From Megaustenia siamemsis (Eukaryota; Mollusca; Gastropoda; Stylommatophora; Ariophantidae): a DNA stretch of 64,000 nucleotides. Positions 34,335 to 44,260 of this stretch are shown here, in pieces (position 1 is the stretch's first letter; each line of letters opens with the position of its first letter). The notes under the pieces are model-generated. The model was not told the DNA's origin and ran no database searches. It saw nothing but the letters and a program-made list of their open reading frames with translations. Where the stretch lies: NCBI GenBank assembly GCA_032433765.1, contig JAVIAB010000159.1, forward strand, positions 61,381,810-61,445,809, read 5' to 3'. Made by a program: the position numbers and the translations under genes.

Positions 34335-35130
34335 GTTCCGCATCGAAGGTTGGCTACCATGGAGCGCCATTCCACTTTGTCTCTCGCTTTGATAGTACAC
34401 ATTTGCCAAACGCTGACTTGTCTATTTTTTGATGTTACTCGTCCATGTTAGTTGTGATCTGCTTCTGCATCTTTTGCCATGTAATTTCCCTTCCAAGTTT
34501 ACTTTTAGTAGGCTGTTGTATCTATTAACATGCCATAAAAATCTGATTTGTCTTGTTCGGATTGTGTTTAGCAGTTCTCTGTTATTTTTAATTGTTTTAA
34601 AACTTCTTCGTTTGTTTTCTTTTCTTCCCATTTAATTCTACCTGTTCTTTTATAAATCCACACTTCAATGACTTATATTTTCAGTTCTGTTGTCTTGTCT
34701 AATGTAATGATTGTACACCAAAGCATGCCCTTGTCATGTTTATTTCATTTTAACAAGATTAATTAATTAGTTATTGCAGATCGTTATTATTGTCTGCTAG
34801 TGGTACAGTATCACCAACATATCGTAGGTTAGTGATTATCTTTTAATTAATGTTTAGGCCTGGCCTCTTTGTAATGTTTTTAAAGATTTGATCAGTGTAT
34901 AGATTGAACAAGCTTTTGCGATATTATGCACCCCTGTCTTTCTCCTCTTTTTATATCAATGGGTGTAGAGTTCTCTTTGTTATATTTTATTATTGCTGTT
35001 TGCTTCTAATATAAATTACATATTAGTCGTATGTCTATGTTATCTAGATGTATATCTTTTCAGGCCGTGTATATGTTGTTTAAGTCGTACGCTATCAAAC
35101 GTTTAGTGTAGTCTATGAAGCAGGCATATA
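34335..35130 (-). pseudogene. LINE RT fragment (minus strand)
   Basis: From 35130 leftwards the minus strand shows 'FDSVRLKQHIHGLKR' (the F-D..K block of LINE RTs), 'TGVHNIAKAC' where 'RQGC..SP' is expected, then 'NRELLNTIRTRQIRFLWHVN', 'LTWTSNIKK' and 'TIKARDKVEWRSMVANLRCG'. Numerous stops. The 3' end sits against the 55-bp minisatellite. Confidence 0.75.
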
Positions 35131-35164
35131 TTGGTTCAAATTTATGTATATATATATAAACTAG

Positions 35165-36115
35165 ACCACGGGCAGATTGCAATAGTGATCATGTACCAGT
35201 TGTGGGAAAACTTAGAGTAAAATTTAAAATAATAATTATTGACAATATTGTTAAATTAAAAACAGGAATTAAAAGGAAGAAAAACGCAATCAAAAACTGG
35301 GTGTTTAAGATCAAAGGAGAACTGTTGATTGAACAAGAAAGCATAAGGCAACGATGGACAGAATTTAAGTAAATATTAAGGATAATGGAGAAGGACCAGA
35401 AATACTCAGAGAAGAAGTGAAAGACGCCTTGCGCAATATGGAAGTAGGTAAAGCTTCTGGGCCAGATAATATAACTAAAGAAGGGATTGAAGCCGTGTGT
35501 GATTTTGGAATAGGAATGATAACAAAAATATTGAATGATATCTACAACAGCGGATATATACCAGACGACCTGCTCAAATCAATATTCACAGCCCTACCAA
35601 AGAAATCTGGTACGATTGAATGCGATGATCATCGCACAATAAGCCTTATGAGTCACATGACTAAGATATTACTAAGAATCATCATGCGAAGAGTGCGAAA
35701 CAAAATCAGTCCAGAAATTAGTGATGAACTGTGTGGTTTTGTTGGAAGTAAAGAAACGAGCAATGTCATATATATCAAACTAACTTTAGTAGAAAGAGCC
35801 ATAGAGGTGAAAACAGATCTATACCAATGTTTTATAGATTATCCCAAAACAGACAAAGTAAAGCACCAAGAAATAATCACAATTTCAGAAGGGATAAACG
35901 TAGACAGCAAAGATCTAAGAAAAATAAAGAACATGTACTGGCAAAAAACAGCGGCCATAAGAAATGGAAATGTGAAAAATGTGAAATTCGGAATGTTTCA
36001 ATAAATAAAACAAGGTGTTAGACAAGGTTGTGTGCTGTCACCAGATTTGTTTAATATTTATAGTGAGATTATATTAAGATCCATAAGGGGCATGCCTGAA
36101 ATAACAATTAGAGCT
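35165..36115 (+). pseudogene. LINE endonuclease-end and RT N-terminal fragment
   Basis: Begins with the C-terminal end of the endonuclease ('NSDHVPVVGKLRVKFK' near 35180-35225). After a stop the frame opens for 195 codons from 35417: 'VGKASGPDNITKEGIEA', 'ILNDIYNSGYIPDDLLKSIF', 'ALPKKSGTIECDDHRTISLM' and 'ELCGFVGSKETSNVI'. A TAA at 36002 is followed by 'KQGVRQGCVLSPDLFNIYSE'. It ends before the YADD motif, which is found in the other copy at 47.4 kb. Truncated on the 3' side, next to element B copy 4. Confidence 0.83.
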
Positions 36116-36146
36116 ATTATTATATTATATTATTATAAGCTATTAT

Positions 36147-36511
36147 CTCTCTCTCTCTCTCTCTCTGCTAACTGAACTCAATCAGAGTAGGATTCCAGAC
36201 TCTCACAAGAAGTCAGCTGCCATGTTAAGTGTGTTGATCGCTCCCACAGACAGAACATCATAATTAGAGTCTGCCAGATCCACTCTGGTTGAGCACCCGT
36301 TAAAACGTTGCAATGTGATCTGCGCCAGTGGCCCAGTGCATCCGATTTCAGCAAGCATTTTATTCAGGTTTGCTATCCCTAGCCTTTGATTGTCCCCAAT
36401 CTTCCTGCAAGGCAGCAGATGATCTTTTTTTGTAGGGGGATTCTGTCCTTAGATGGTCGGTCCTCCCAGGTTTGCGAGCACCATCTACCCGAGTCACTAG
36501 AGGTGACTAAC
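36147..36511 (-). mobile_element. Element B, copy 4 (joined to minisatellite and EGF pseudogene)
   Basis: Minus-strand copy: (CT)n on the left, 'gaactcaatcagagtaggat', and at the right the hairpin end 'gagtcactagaggtgactaa' + c. The reading frame seen in the other copies is broken here ('RTDHLRTESPY', then shift). On the hairpin side it is followed by the ~38-bp minisatellite and the EGF pseudogene, the same arrangement as copy 2 but inverted. Confidence 0.85.
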
Positions 36512-37066
36512 ACAGACATGTACACACAAAGATATGAGACGTGACTAACACAGACATGCACACAGCGATACGTGACATGACTAACACTGACATATATATC
36601 ATATATATGACACATGACTAACATAAACCTGCACATAATGATATGAGATATGCCTGACATAGACATGCACACACAAAGAAATGATATTTGACTAACATTG
36701 CCATGCACACACAAAGATATGAGATATGACTATTATAAACAATCACACAAAGATATGAGATATCACTACCCCAATCATGTACACACAAAGATATGACATA
36801 TAACTAACACATAGGCACACTTAGATATGAGATATGACTAAACACCTATACACATAAAGATATGAGGCATGATTAATACAGACACACCAAGATATGAGAT
36901 ATGACTAATATGACACACACCAAGATATGAGTCATGTCCAGCACACACACACACACACACACTAGCTAAGATATGAGCCATGGCTAGCACAGAAACACAT
37001 CAAGATACGAGCCATGGCTTTACAGAAAAACACCAAGAAATGAACCATGTCTAGCACAAAAACACA
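36512..37066. repeat. ~38-bp minisatellite, inverted counterpart of 16935-17529
   Basis: Degenerate units with 'agatatgagatatgactaac' and 'acagacatgcacacacaaag'; a short (CA)n at about 36942-36960. It lies directly 3' of the EGF pseudogene stop. Confidence 0.88.
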
Positions 37067-38647
37067 TTAAGGTATTAATATGCTTGGGTTTGTTGTAGTC
37101 GGCAGACTCTTCTTAACGTGGGAATCATCGACATACGATACGCAGGCCCCGATTAACTGTTCACAGGTTTCGTTCAAATAGTTGTCCGGAGATTTGAGAG
37201 TGCAGTCTTACCCGTAGAACGTTCCCTTGCATGTACAGGCCCCGATTAATTATTCACAGGTTTCGTTCAAACAATTGTCCGGCCATTTGAGAGTGCAGTC
37301 TGACCCGCAGTACGTTTCCTTGCACGTACAGTCTGTACTTTCCAGGTCACATAGGATGTCACAGCCATCAGAACACGTCCGTTTGCACTGTAGCCCAAAA
37401 TTACCATCGGGACAAGTGTCAGTACAGGTGTAGCCAGGATGTTTACATTGTAGGCATTTTCCGGATTTCTCCTCACATAAAGGACAGACACTAAGACAAG
37501 ACCCAGAGCAGTCGTGCCCATAGAACCCATGTGAACAGTTGTCATGGCACGTACCAATGATGACGTTGCAGCCTTTGCCACACCCACTACACACTGTACA
37601 AAACGACCAAGAATGCCCGTCCAGACAATAAGTATCTGTAAATGTTTGCACCTCACACACCGTCATTGCACTGTCGGCCTGCGAAATGGTTGGTGAGAAC
37701 TCAATCTTAATGTGTGCCATTGTCGCTTGTGTGGTGACTACAATAGTGTTCACATAAATAATTGGGATTGACATATCATTATACTGGAACACTACACCGC
37801 TACTGTCAGAGAAAGCCTTTAGAGTGGCATTCTTTACCCGAATCATAGTGCTAACTCGATGATAAATTCGAATGGTGTAAGTTTTCTGGTGCGTGGCAAA
37901 GTTCAGATACCAGTAAACAGAATTGGTTCCACTTCTCAATTGTGTGTGTGTGCAGTCATTGTCATAGAGATTGGTCTTTGTTTTGCCATTAACTGCAGCC
38001 TCTGGTCCACATCTGTCTCCTGTATAGCAAGCATTAAATGTGTGTGTCTGGTTTGTGTTCTGTTTGAGAGCCACATTCCGATCCCTGTCAATGTAGATGG
38101 AGCAGATATTTGCAACTATCGCCCCTTCAATCCGTAACTTATTGATCAGACTAGCCCCAGAGCAAAAGACATCAATCTCGTACGAACTAACTACAAACCT
38201 TGATTCATTGTTACATGAGGCAGAACCATTTAGTATTACCGTGAAACTGTCTGGATTGTTAAGTCATTCACATAAATCCTTAAACCAGAAGAACGGCAAA
38301 GATTGATTGAGAGTTGCCTCAACTAATGTAGAATCTGTGTCCGGATTACATGTGGTGTCGTTGTTATCAAACAGGAAAGTAGGTTCAGATTGTTGGGCGT
38401 ATTTGTAAACGAGATCCAAGTACTGACACTGGGGTCCGAAATATTCGTGCTGACAACTGTCATTGTTTGGGCATGTCCTTGTAGTTTTGTCACAAACTGA
38501 GTCATTATAGCAGTGACATTGTAACCGACAATTTGGCCCATACCAACCGTCTGCACAAGTTAGGTCATTAATTTCCAATGTCGCGAACGAAGCCAGCAAA
38601 ATAAAGACTTGATCTACAGCGGTGGTTAACGAACTGTGTACACACAT
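37067..38647 (-). pseudogene. EGF/galactose-binding-like secreted protein pseudogene (MEGF-like)
   Basis: 527 codons in one frame with no frameshift but three internal stops (38264-38266, 37250-37252, 37208-37210). Start 'MCVHSSLTTAVDQVFILLAS' gives a signal-like hydrophobic stretch. Then an EGF-like module ('CADGWYGPNCRLQCHCYND', '..CQHEYFGPQCQYLDLV'), a region resembling a galactose-binding-like (F5/8-type/F-lectin-like) domain ('NPDSFTVILNGSASC', 'YWYLNFATHQKTYTIRIYHR'), and serial EGF modules ('CLDGHSWSFCTVCSGCGKGC', 'CSHGFYGHDCSGSC', 'CPDGNFGLQCKRTCSDGC'). No transmembrane segment follows; a Thr/Ser tail 'SLPTTTNPSI' ends at TAA. Gastropods are known to carry many such EGF/galactose-binding genes. 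Lack of introns is unusual; no poly(A) tail supports retroposition. Alternatively the pieces are exons of a degenerate locus. Confidence 0.78.
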
Positions 38648-39112
38648 TTATTATCAAACTCGTGGTAACATTTCTAAAAATCCGCCAACTCGCTGTGATA
38701 ACAGATAGCGTGATGTTCAAAGTCAAAATTGTTTACACCATTGCGCTAACGCGGACAAGCTTCCATCTTGGTGCGTCCCATGACGTCATATATCCATAAG
38801 CTATTATTCAATCAAACTTGTGATAAATAGCTGAGTTAGGTTAGCAAACACAAACAAAATGTGTATGTAGAGCCTTATATATTTTATTTTTCGAACCAAG
38901 ACAGTTTTCCTTTGTTTGTGCTGTGACTGTTGCTTAGTTTTATTAGAAAACGAACCAACCTTTGAGATACCAGACTTTCGCAATTTGTGGCAAGCTCACT
39001 CCTTTGTCATATTTTACAACTTCTAAAGAGTTGATCCCTGATACATACACTGTTGACCGTGACATTGAATGCAATTTTTGTTAAAAAGCCAACAAAGTTG
39101 TTGAAAGTCCTC
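38648..39112. other. 5' flank of the EGF pseudogene; no gene
   Basis: Unique sequence upstream (in minus-strand terms) of the EGF pseudogene. Apart from a CRE-like palindrome at 38781 nothing is recognised. Confidence 0.5.
38781..38788. promoter_or_regulatory. CRE-like palindrome TGACGTCA
   Basis: A perfect consensus CREB/ATF site 134 bp upstream of the first ATG of the minus-strand EGF pseudogene. An 8-bp match can arise by chance; role is inference. Confidence 0.3.
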
Positions 39113-39420
39113 TTATTGAGACAACTGAATAAGAAATGCTGTAACAAATGGCTGAGCGGATATATGGAATGTTGTAACAAGTAGTATAGTGGATACGAGA
39201 AATGCTGAAACAAATTGTAGAGCGGATACGGGCAATGTTGTTAGAAGTGCTAGAGCGGATACGGGAAATGTTGTAACAAGTGGTAAAAGGATATGGGAAA
39301 TGATGTAACAAGTGGTATAAAGGATATGGGAAATGTTGTAACAAGTGGTATAAAGGATATGGGAAATGCTGTAACAAATGGTTGAGCGAATATATGGAGT
39401 GTTGTAACTACCATATCAAC
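39113..39420. repeat. 33-bp minisatellite (~9 copies)
   Basis: Units 'ggatatgggaaatgttgtaa' + 'caagtggtataaa'. Related to the array at 43285-43835. Confidence 0.92.
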
Positions 39421-39995
39421 ATAATCTCTCGATTCAGTGCCGGAATCAACTGCTGATTCATCAGGGCTTACTTCGAGAGAAGCTATAATTCTGTATATAA
39501 TTTTATTGATAACATAGTGCCAACGTTAATCAAAACTGATATACCTGCGCGACCTCCTTTCGTACAGGTGTACAAGACAGCTGCCTGAAAACCTTGCAAC
39601 TCTCTTAGCCAAAGAGACGTTATACATTGAGACCTGAGATCTACCTTACACGATCGTAAGGTTTCTTGTTGCCTGTTAAAAAAAAAAAGGCGAACAAAAG
39701 CTGTCCATCAAAAGCGACAAGGTAAAGGTTTGATTCAATCATACTATTGAAACATCATCATGTGCTATGAATGCACGGCCATATTGTTATGCCTCTCATT
39801 ACTCTCATTAGTTCCCGTCAATATATTTTCTCCACTGACATTCTGCCATCGAATTTGACATCTTTCCCTTTATCCTCAAGTTGCCCGATTCCTTTTTACA
39901 TGTCGCTTGTTTCCCATGTTTGCCTTCTTTTTACTTTTACTAAAAATGCTCAGGCATTGTCTTCTGTCTAAATATATTTAGTATCAAAACGATTG
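39421..39995. other. No gene; possible LINE 3' remnant
   Basis: 'catcatcatgtgctatgaat' near 39756 and the following 200 bp resemble, on the minus strand, the (GAT)n-tailed 3' ends seen elsewhere, but no protein block is convincing. An A-run is at 39679. Confidence 0.4.
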
Positions 39996-40494
39996 TACTG
40001 TAAAACCCACTTATAGTAGTCTCAAAGTATATTGTATAGTAGTCTGTAAGTTAATATATTGTATAGTATTCTACAAGTATCTTGTATTGTAGTCTCTAAG
40101 TATCTTGTATAGTAGTCTTTAGGTATCTTGTATAGTAGTCACTAAGTATCTTGTATAGTAGTCTCTAAATATCTTGTATAGTAGTCTCTATGTAAATAAC
40201 TTGTATTGTAGTCTATAAGTAAACATCTTGTATAGTAGTCTCTAAGTATATTGTATAGTAATCTCTATGCATACTGAATAGTAGTCTCTACGTATCTTGA
40301 AACATAAGTCTCAAAGTATCTTGTATAGTCGAATCCAAGTATCGTGTATAGTAATCTCCAAGTAAATATCTTGTATAGTAGTCTCTAAGTATCTTGTATA
40401 GTAGTCTCTAAGTAAACATCATGTATAGTAGTCTCTAAGTAAACATCATGTATATTAGTCTCTAAGTATATTGTATAGTAGGCTCTAAGTATCA
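39996..40494. repeat. 23-bp minisatellite, array I left part
   Basis: Monomer 'gtctctaagtatcttgtata' + gta. Preceded by the flank 'attgtactgtaaaacccact' that also precedes the array at 49.9 kb. Confidence 0.94.
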
Positions 40495-41175
40495 TTATCA
40501 TCAACAAGCACCGGGCCTGCTGTCGTTTGTGATCATGTCTCTCCACAACTTTCGATCACAACAGTTATTTATCATTTCTGTTGTTGACCTTCTGCCAAGC
40601 CATTCTCTTAAGCTTTCTGTAACTTTTCTCTTTGCTTCCATCTATCTCTTCGTCCCTCAATATTTCCAGTTGTTACAATATATTCCAGTTGTTCTCTTCT
40701 CATTACATGGCCAAAAAATGATGATTGTTTCTTCATAATATTGGAAAATAGCTCCTTTTTTTATTCGTCCTATTTTAGAAAGTTTTCATTAATCTTCTTA
40801 GCAGTCCATCGTATTCTCAGCATTCTTCAGTAAAACAACATTTCAACAGACTCCACTTATGTTCTTGTCTGTTGTCCTTTTGTCCACAATTCACTTCCAT
40901 ATGTTAAGACTGGGTCTTCATAACATTTAAGAACTCTTTTTCTTGTTTGTATTGTCAAAAATGGATTGCATAGTATTTTTCTCATTTTTTGGAAAACTGC
41001 TTTTGCCTGAGCCATTCTGCATGTCATCTCTGTTATAGATCTTCCGTCTGAGACTAACAACGTTCCCAAATATTTACATTAATTTACCTGTTTTAATATT
41101 GGGCCACTTGTCTTCATTATGCACTGAGCTGATGTCTTTTTCTTTGTTGATACCATTACTTCTGTCTTTCTCCTA
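40495..41175 (-). pseudogene. LINE RT C-terminal fragment inside the 23-bp array
   Basis: Minus strand, from the right: 'MGTLLVSDGRSITEMTCRMA', 'AKAVFQKMRKILCNPFL', 'RKRVLKCYEDPVLTYGSELW', then after shifts the 'FGHVM' and 'WLGRRSTTEMIN'-like tail, ending at the plus-strand 'atcattatcatcaac'. Several stops. The same 23-bp array continues on both sides, so the fragment was inserted into it or the array expanded around it. Confidence 0.82.
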
Positions 41176-41177
41176 TC

Positions 41178-43010
41178 TTGTATCTTGTATAGTAGCATCT
41201 AAGTATCTTATATAGTAGTCTCAAAGTATATTCTATAGTAGTCTCTAATTATCTTGTATAGTAGTCTCTAAGTATCTTATATAGTAACTCAAAGTATATT
41301 GTATAGTAGTCTCTAAGTATCTTGTATAGTAGTCTCTAAGTATCTTGTATAGTAGTCTCTAAGTATCTTGTATAGTAGTCTCTAAGTATCTTGTATAGTA
41401 GTCTCTAATATATTTTATAGTAACCTCTAAATATATTTTATAGTAACCTCTAAGTATCTTGTATAGTAGTCTCTAAGTATCTTGTATAGTAGTATCTACG
41501 TATCTTGTATAGTAGTATCTAAGTATCTTGTAAAGTCGTCTCTAAATATCATGTATAGTTGCCTTTAAATATTTTGTATAGTAGCCTCTAAGTATCTTAT
41601 ATAGTAGTCTCAAAGTATATTGTATATTAGCCTCTAAGTATCGTGTATAGTATCATCTAATTATCTTGTATAGTACCCTCTATGTATCTTGTATAGTAGC
41701 CTCTAAGTATCGTGTATAGTAGCCTCTAAGTATCTTGTATAGTTGCCTCTAAGTATCTTGTATAGTAGTAGCCTCTAAGTATCTTGTATAGTAGTCTCTA
41801 AGTATCTTGTATAGTTGCCTCTAAGTATCTTGTATAGTTGCCTCTAAGTATATTGTATAGTAGTCTCTAAGTATCTTGCATAGTAGCCTCTAAGTATCTT
41901 GTATAGTAGTCTCTAAGTATCTTGTATAGTTGCCTCTAAGTATCGTGTATAGTAGTCTCTAAGTATCTTGTATAGTTGCCTCTAAGTATCTTGTATAGTT
42001 GCCTCTAAGTATCTTGTATAGTTGCCTCTAAGTATCTTGTATAGTAGTCTCTAAGTATCTTGTATAGTTGCCTCTAAGTATCTTGTATAGTACCCTCTAA
42101 GTATCTTGTATAGTAGCCTCTAAGTATCGTGTATAGTAGCCTCTAAGTATCTTGTATAGTTGCCTCTAAGTATCTTGTATAGTAGCCTCTAAGTATCTTG
42201 TATAGTTGCCTCTAAGTATATTGTATAGTAGTCTCTAAGTATCTTGTATAGTTGCCTCTAAGTATTTGTATAGTAGTCTCTAAGTATCTTGTATAGTAGC
42301 CTCTAAGTATCTTGTATAGTTGCCTCTAAGTATCTTGTATAGTAGCCTCTAAGTATCTTGTATAGTAGTCTCTAAGTATCTTGTATAGTAGTCTCTAAGT
42401 ATCTTGTATAGTAGCCTCTAAGTATCTTGTATAGTAGTCTCTAAGTATATTGTATAGTAGTCTCTAAGTATATTGTATAGTAGCCTCTAAGTATATTGTA
42501 TAGTAGCCTCTAAGTATATTGTATAGTAGTCTCTAAGTATATTGTATAGTAGCCTCTAAGTATATTGTATAGTAGTCTCTAAGTATATTGTATAGTAGCC
42601 TCTAAGTATATTGTATAGTAGCCTCTAAGTATATTGTATAGTAGTCTCTAAGTATTGTGTATAGTAGTCTCTAAGTATTTGTATAGTAGTCTCTAAGTAT
42701 GTGTATAGTTGCCTCTAAGTATTGTGTATAGTTGCCTCTAAGTATCTTGTATAGTTGCCTCTAAGTATCTTGTATAGTTGCCTCTAAGTATCTTGTATAG
42801 TAGCCTCTAAGTATCTTGTATAGTAGCCTCTAAGTATCTTGTATAGTTGCCTCTAAGTATCTTGTATAGTTGCCTCTAAGTATCTTGTATTGTAGCCTCT
42901 AAGTATCTTGTATAGTAGCCTCTAAGTATCTTGTATAGTTGTCTCTAAGTATCTTGTATTGTAGTCTCTAAGTATCGTGTATAGTAGTCTCGTGTGTGTT
43001 AATTCATTAT
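41178..43010. repeat. 23-bp minisatellite, array I right part (~80 copies)
   Basis: Same monomer as 39996-40494, with alternating 'gtagtctctaag', 'gtagcctctaag' and 'gttgcctctaag' subtypes that run in local blocks. Confidence 0.96.
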
Positions 43011-43284
43011 CCAGGATTTATGCCCTATATAATAGACTTGTCTCAATACAATATTAGGAAACATATATTTTCCTTACTGCCAATTACAAAGACTACATCA
43101 TTAAGTCGCCTGTATGGCTAAAGGGACCCGCACGGTGAGAGGAGAAAAGAACGCTGTCGTTGTCATCTACCACGCATGTCGTAAGAGGCAACTCAGGAGA
43201 TGAGAAATCTTCGCTCGCGCACTCAAGTACCACGTGCATAGATGCAACCTTATTGACAAATTGAACAAAGCATTTTTGGAAACA
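43011..43284. other. No gene; dispersed motif
   Basis: Contains 'catgtcgtaagaggcaactc' near 43176, related to the segment near 32558. Otherwise unrecognised. Confidence 0.45.
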
Positions 43285-43835
43285 TATTAAGAAGTGGCAG
43301 ATCGGATACGAGGTTTGCTGTAACAAGTGGTTGAGCGGATACTGGACATGTTGTAACAAGTGGTAGAGCGGATATGGGGATTGCTGTAACAGGTGGTAGA
43401 GCGGATATGGGGATTGCTGTAACAAGTGGTAGATCAAATATGGGGATGCTGTAACAATTGGTAGATCAGATATCGGGATTGTTGTAACAAGTTGTTGATA
43501 TATGGGGATTGTTGTAACAAGTGGTAGATCAGATATCGGGATTGTTGTAACAAGTGGTAGAACAGATATCGGGATTGTTGTAACAAGTGGTAGATCAGAT
43601 ATCGGGATTGTTGTAACAAGTGGTAGATCAGATATCGGGATTGTTGTAACAAGTGGTAGAACAGATATCGGGATTGTTGTAATAAGTGGTAGAACAGATA
43701 TAGGGATTGTTGTAACAAGTTGTTGATCAGATATCGGGATTGTTGTAACAAGTTGTTGATCAGATATCGGGATTGTTGTAACAAGTTGTTGATCAGATAT
43801 GGGGATTTTGGTAACATGTGGTAGAGCGGATACAC
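43285..43835. repeat. 33-bp minisatellite (~17 copies)
   Basis: Units 'gatatcgggattgttgtaac' + 'aagtggtagatca'. The sequence is clearly related to the 33-bp array at 39113-39420. Period three keeps frames open on both strands (11-residue repeats), which is not coding evidence. Confidence 0.95.
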
Positions 43836-44224
43836 ATACATTCCTGACTGTAGTGTCTACTGGTTTCTATAGGGTGTCTCTTTAATGTCTGTGCATTTTT
43901 TGTTGTTGAAATAATTACGCACCTAAATTTTATCTATGTATGACGTAATAGTTCAAGCACCATTTACGTGTTCATTTAAACATCACTGCTACATGAAAGA
44001 TCTGGCTTACAATGGTGTTAACACAACTTTATTGTGTTAATACCAACATTACCCATTATAAGCTCGCCGATAGCAGTCAAGTATATTTGAATAATACCAT
44101 TTATTTTACATTTTGTGTGACGTGACGTTTTTTCTTCCGAGAGTATAAATTTACTGCACTGCGACTTTAGAAACACCCTGTATGATAGGATAGGATGCAG
44201 TTATGCAACACTACAGTACGATTC
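43836..44224. other. No recognisable feature
   Basis: Unique sequence ending just before a (ATC)n tract. Confidence 0.5.
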
Positions 44225-44226
44225 TA

Positions 44227-44260
<34 letters not shown>

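Noticed and set aside
43434..43841. 11-residue repeat protein (YLIYHLLQQSR-type)
   Set aside because: Comes from the 33-bp minisatellite; both strands are open equally.
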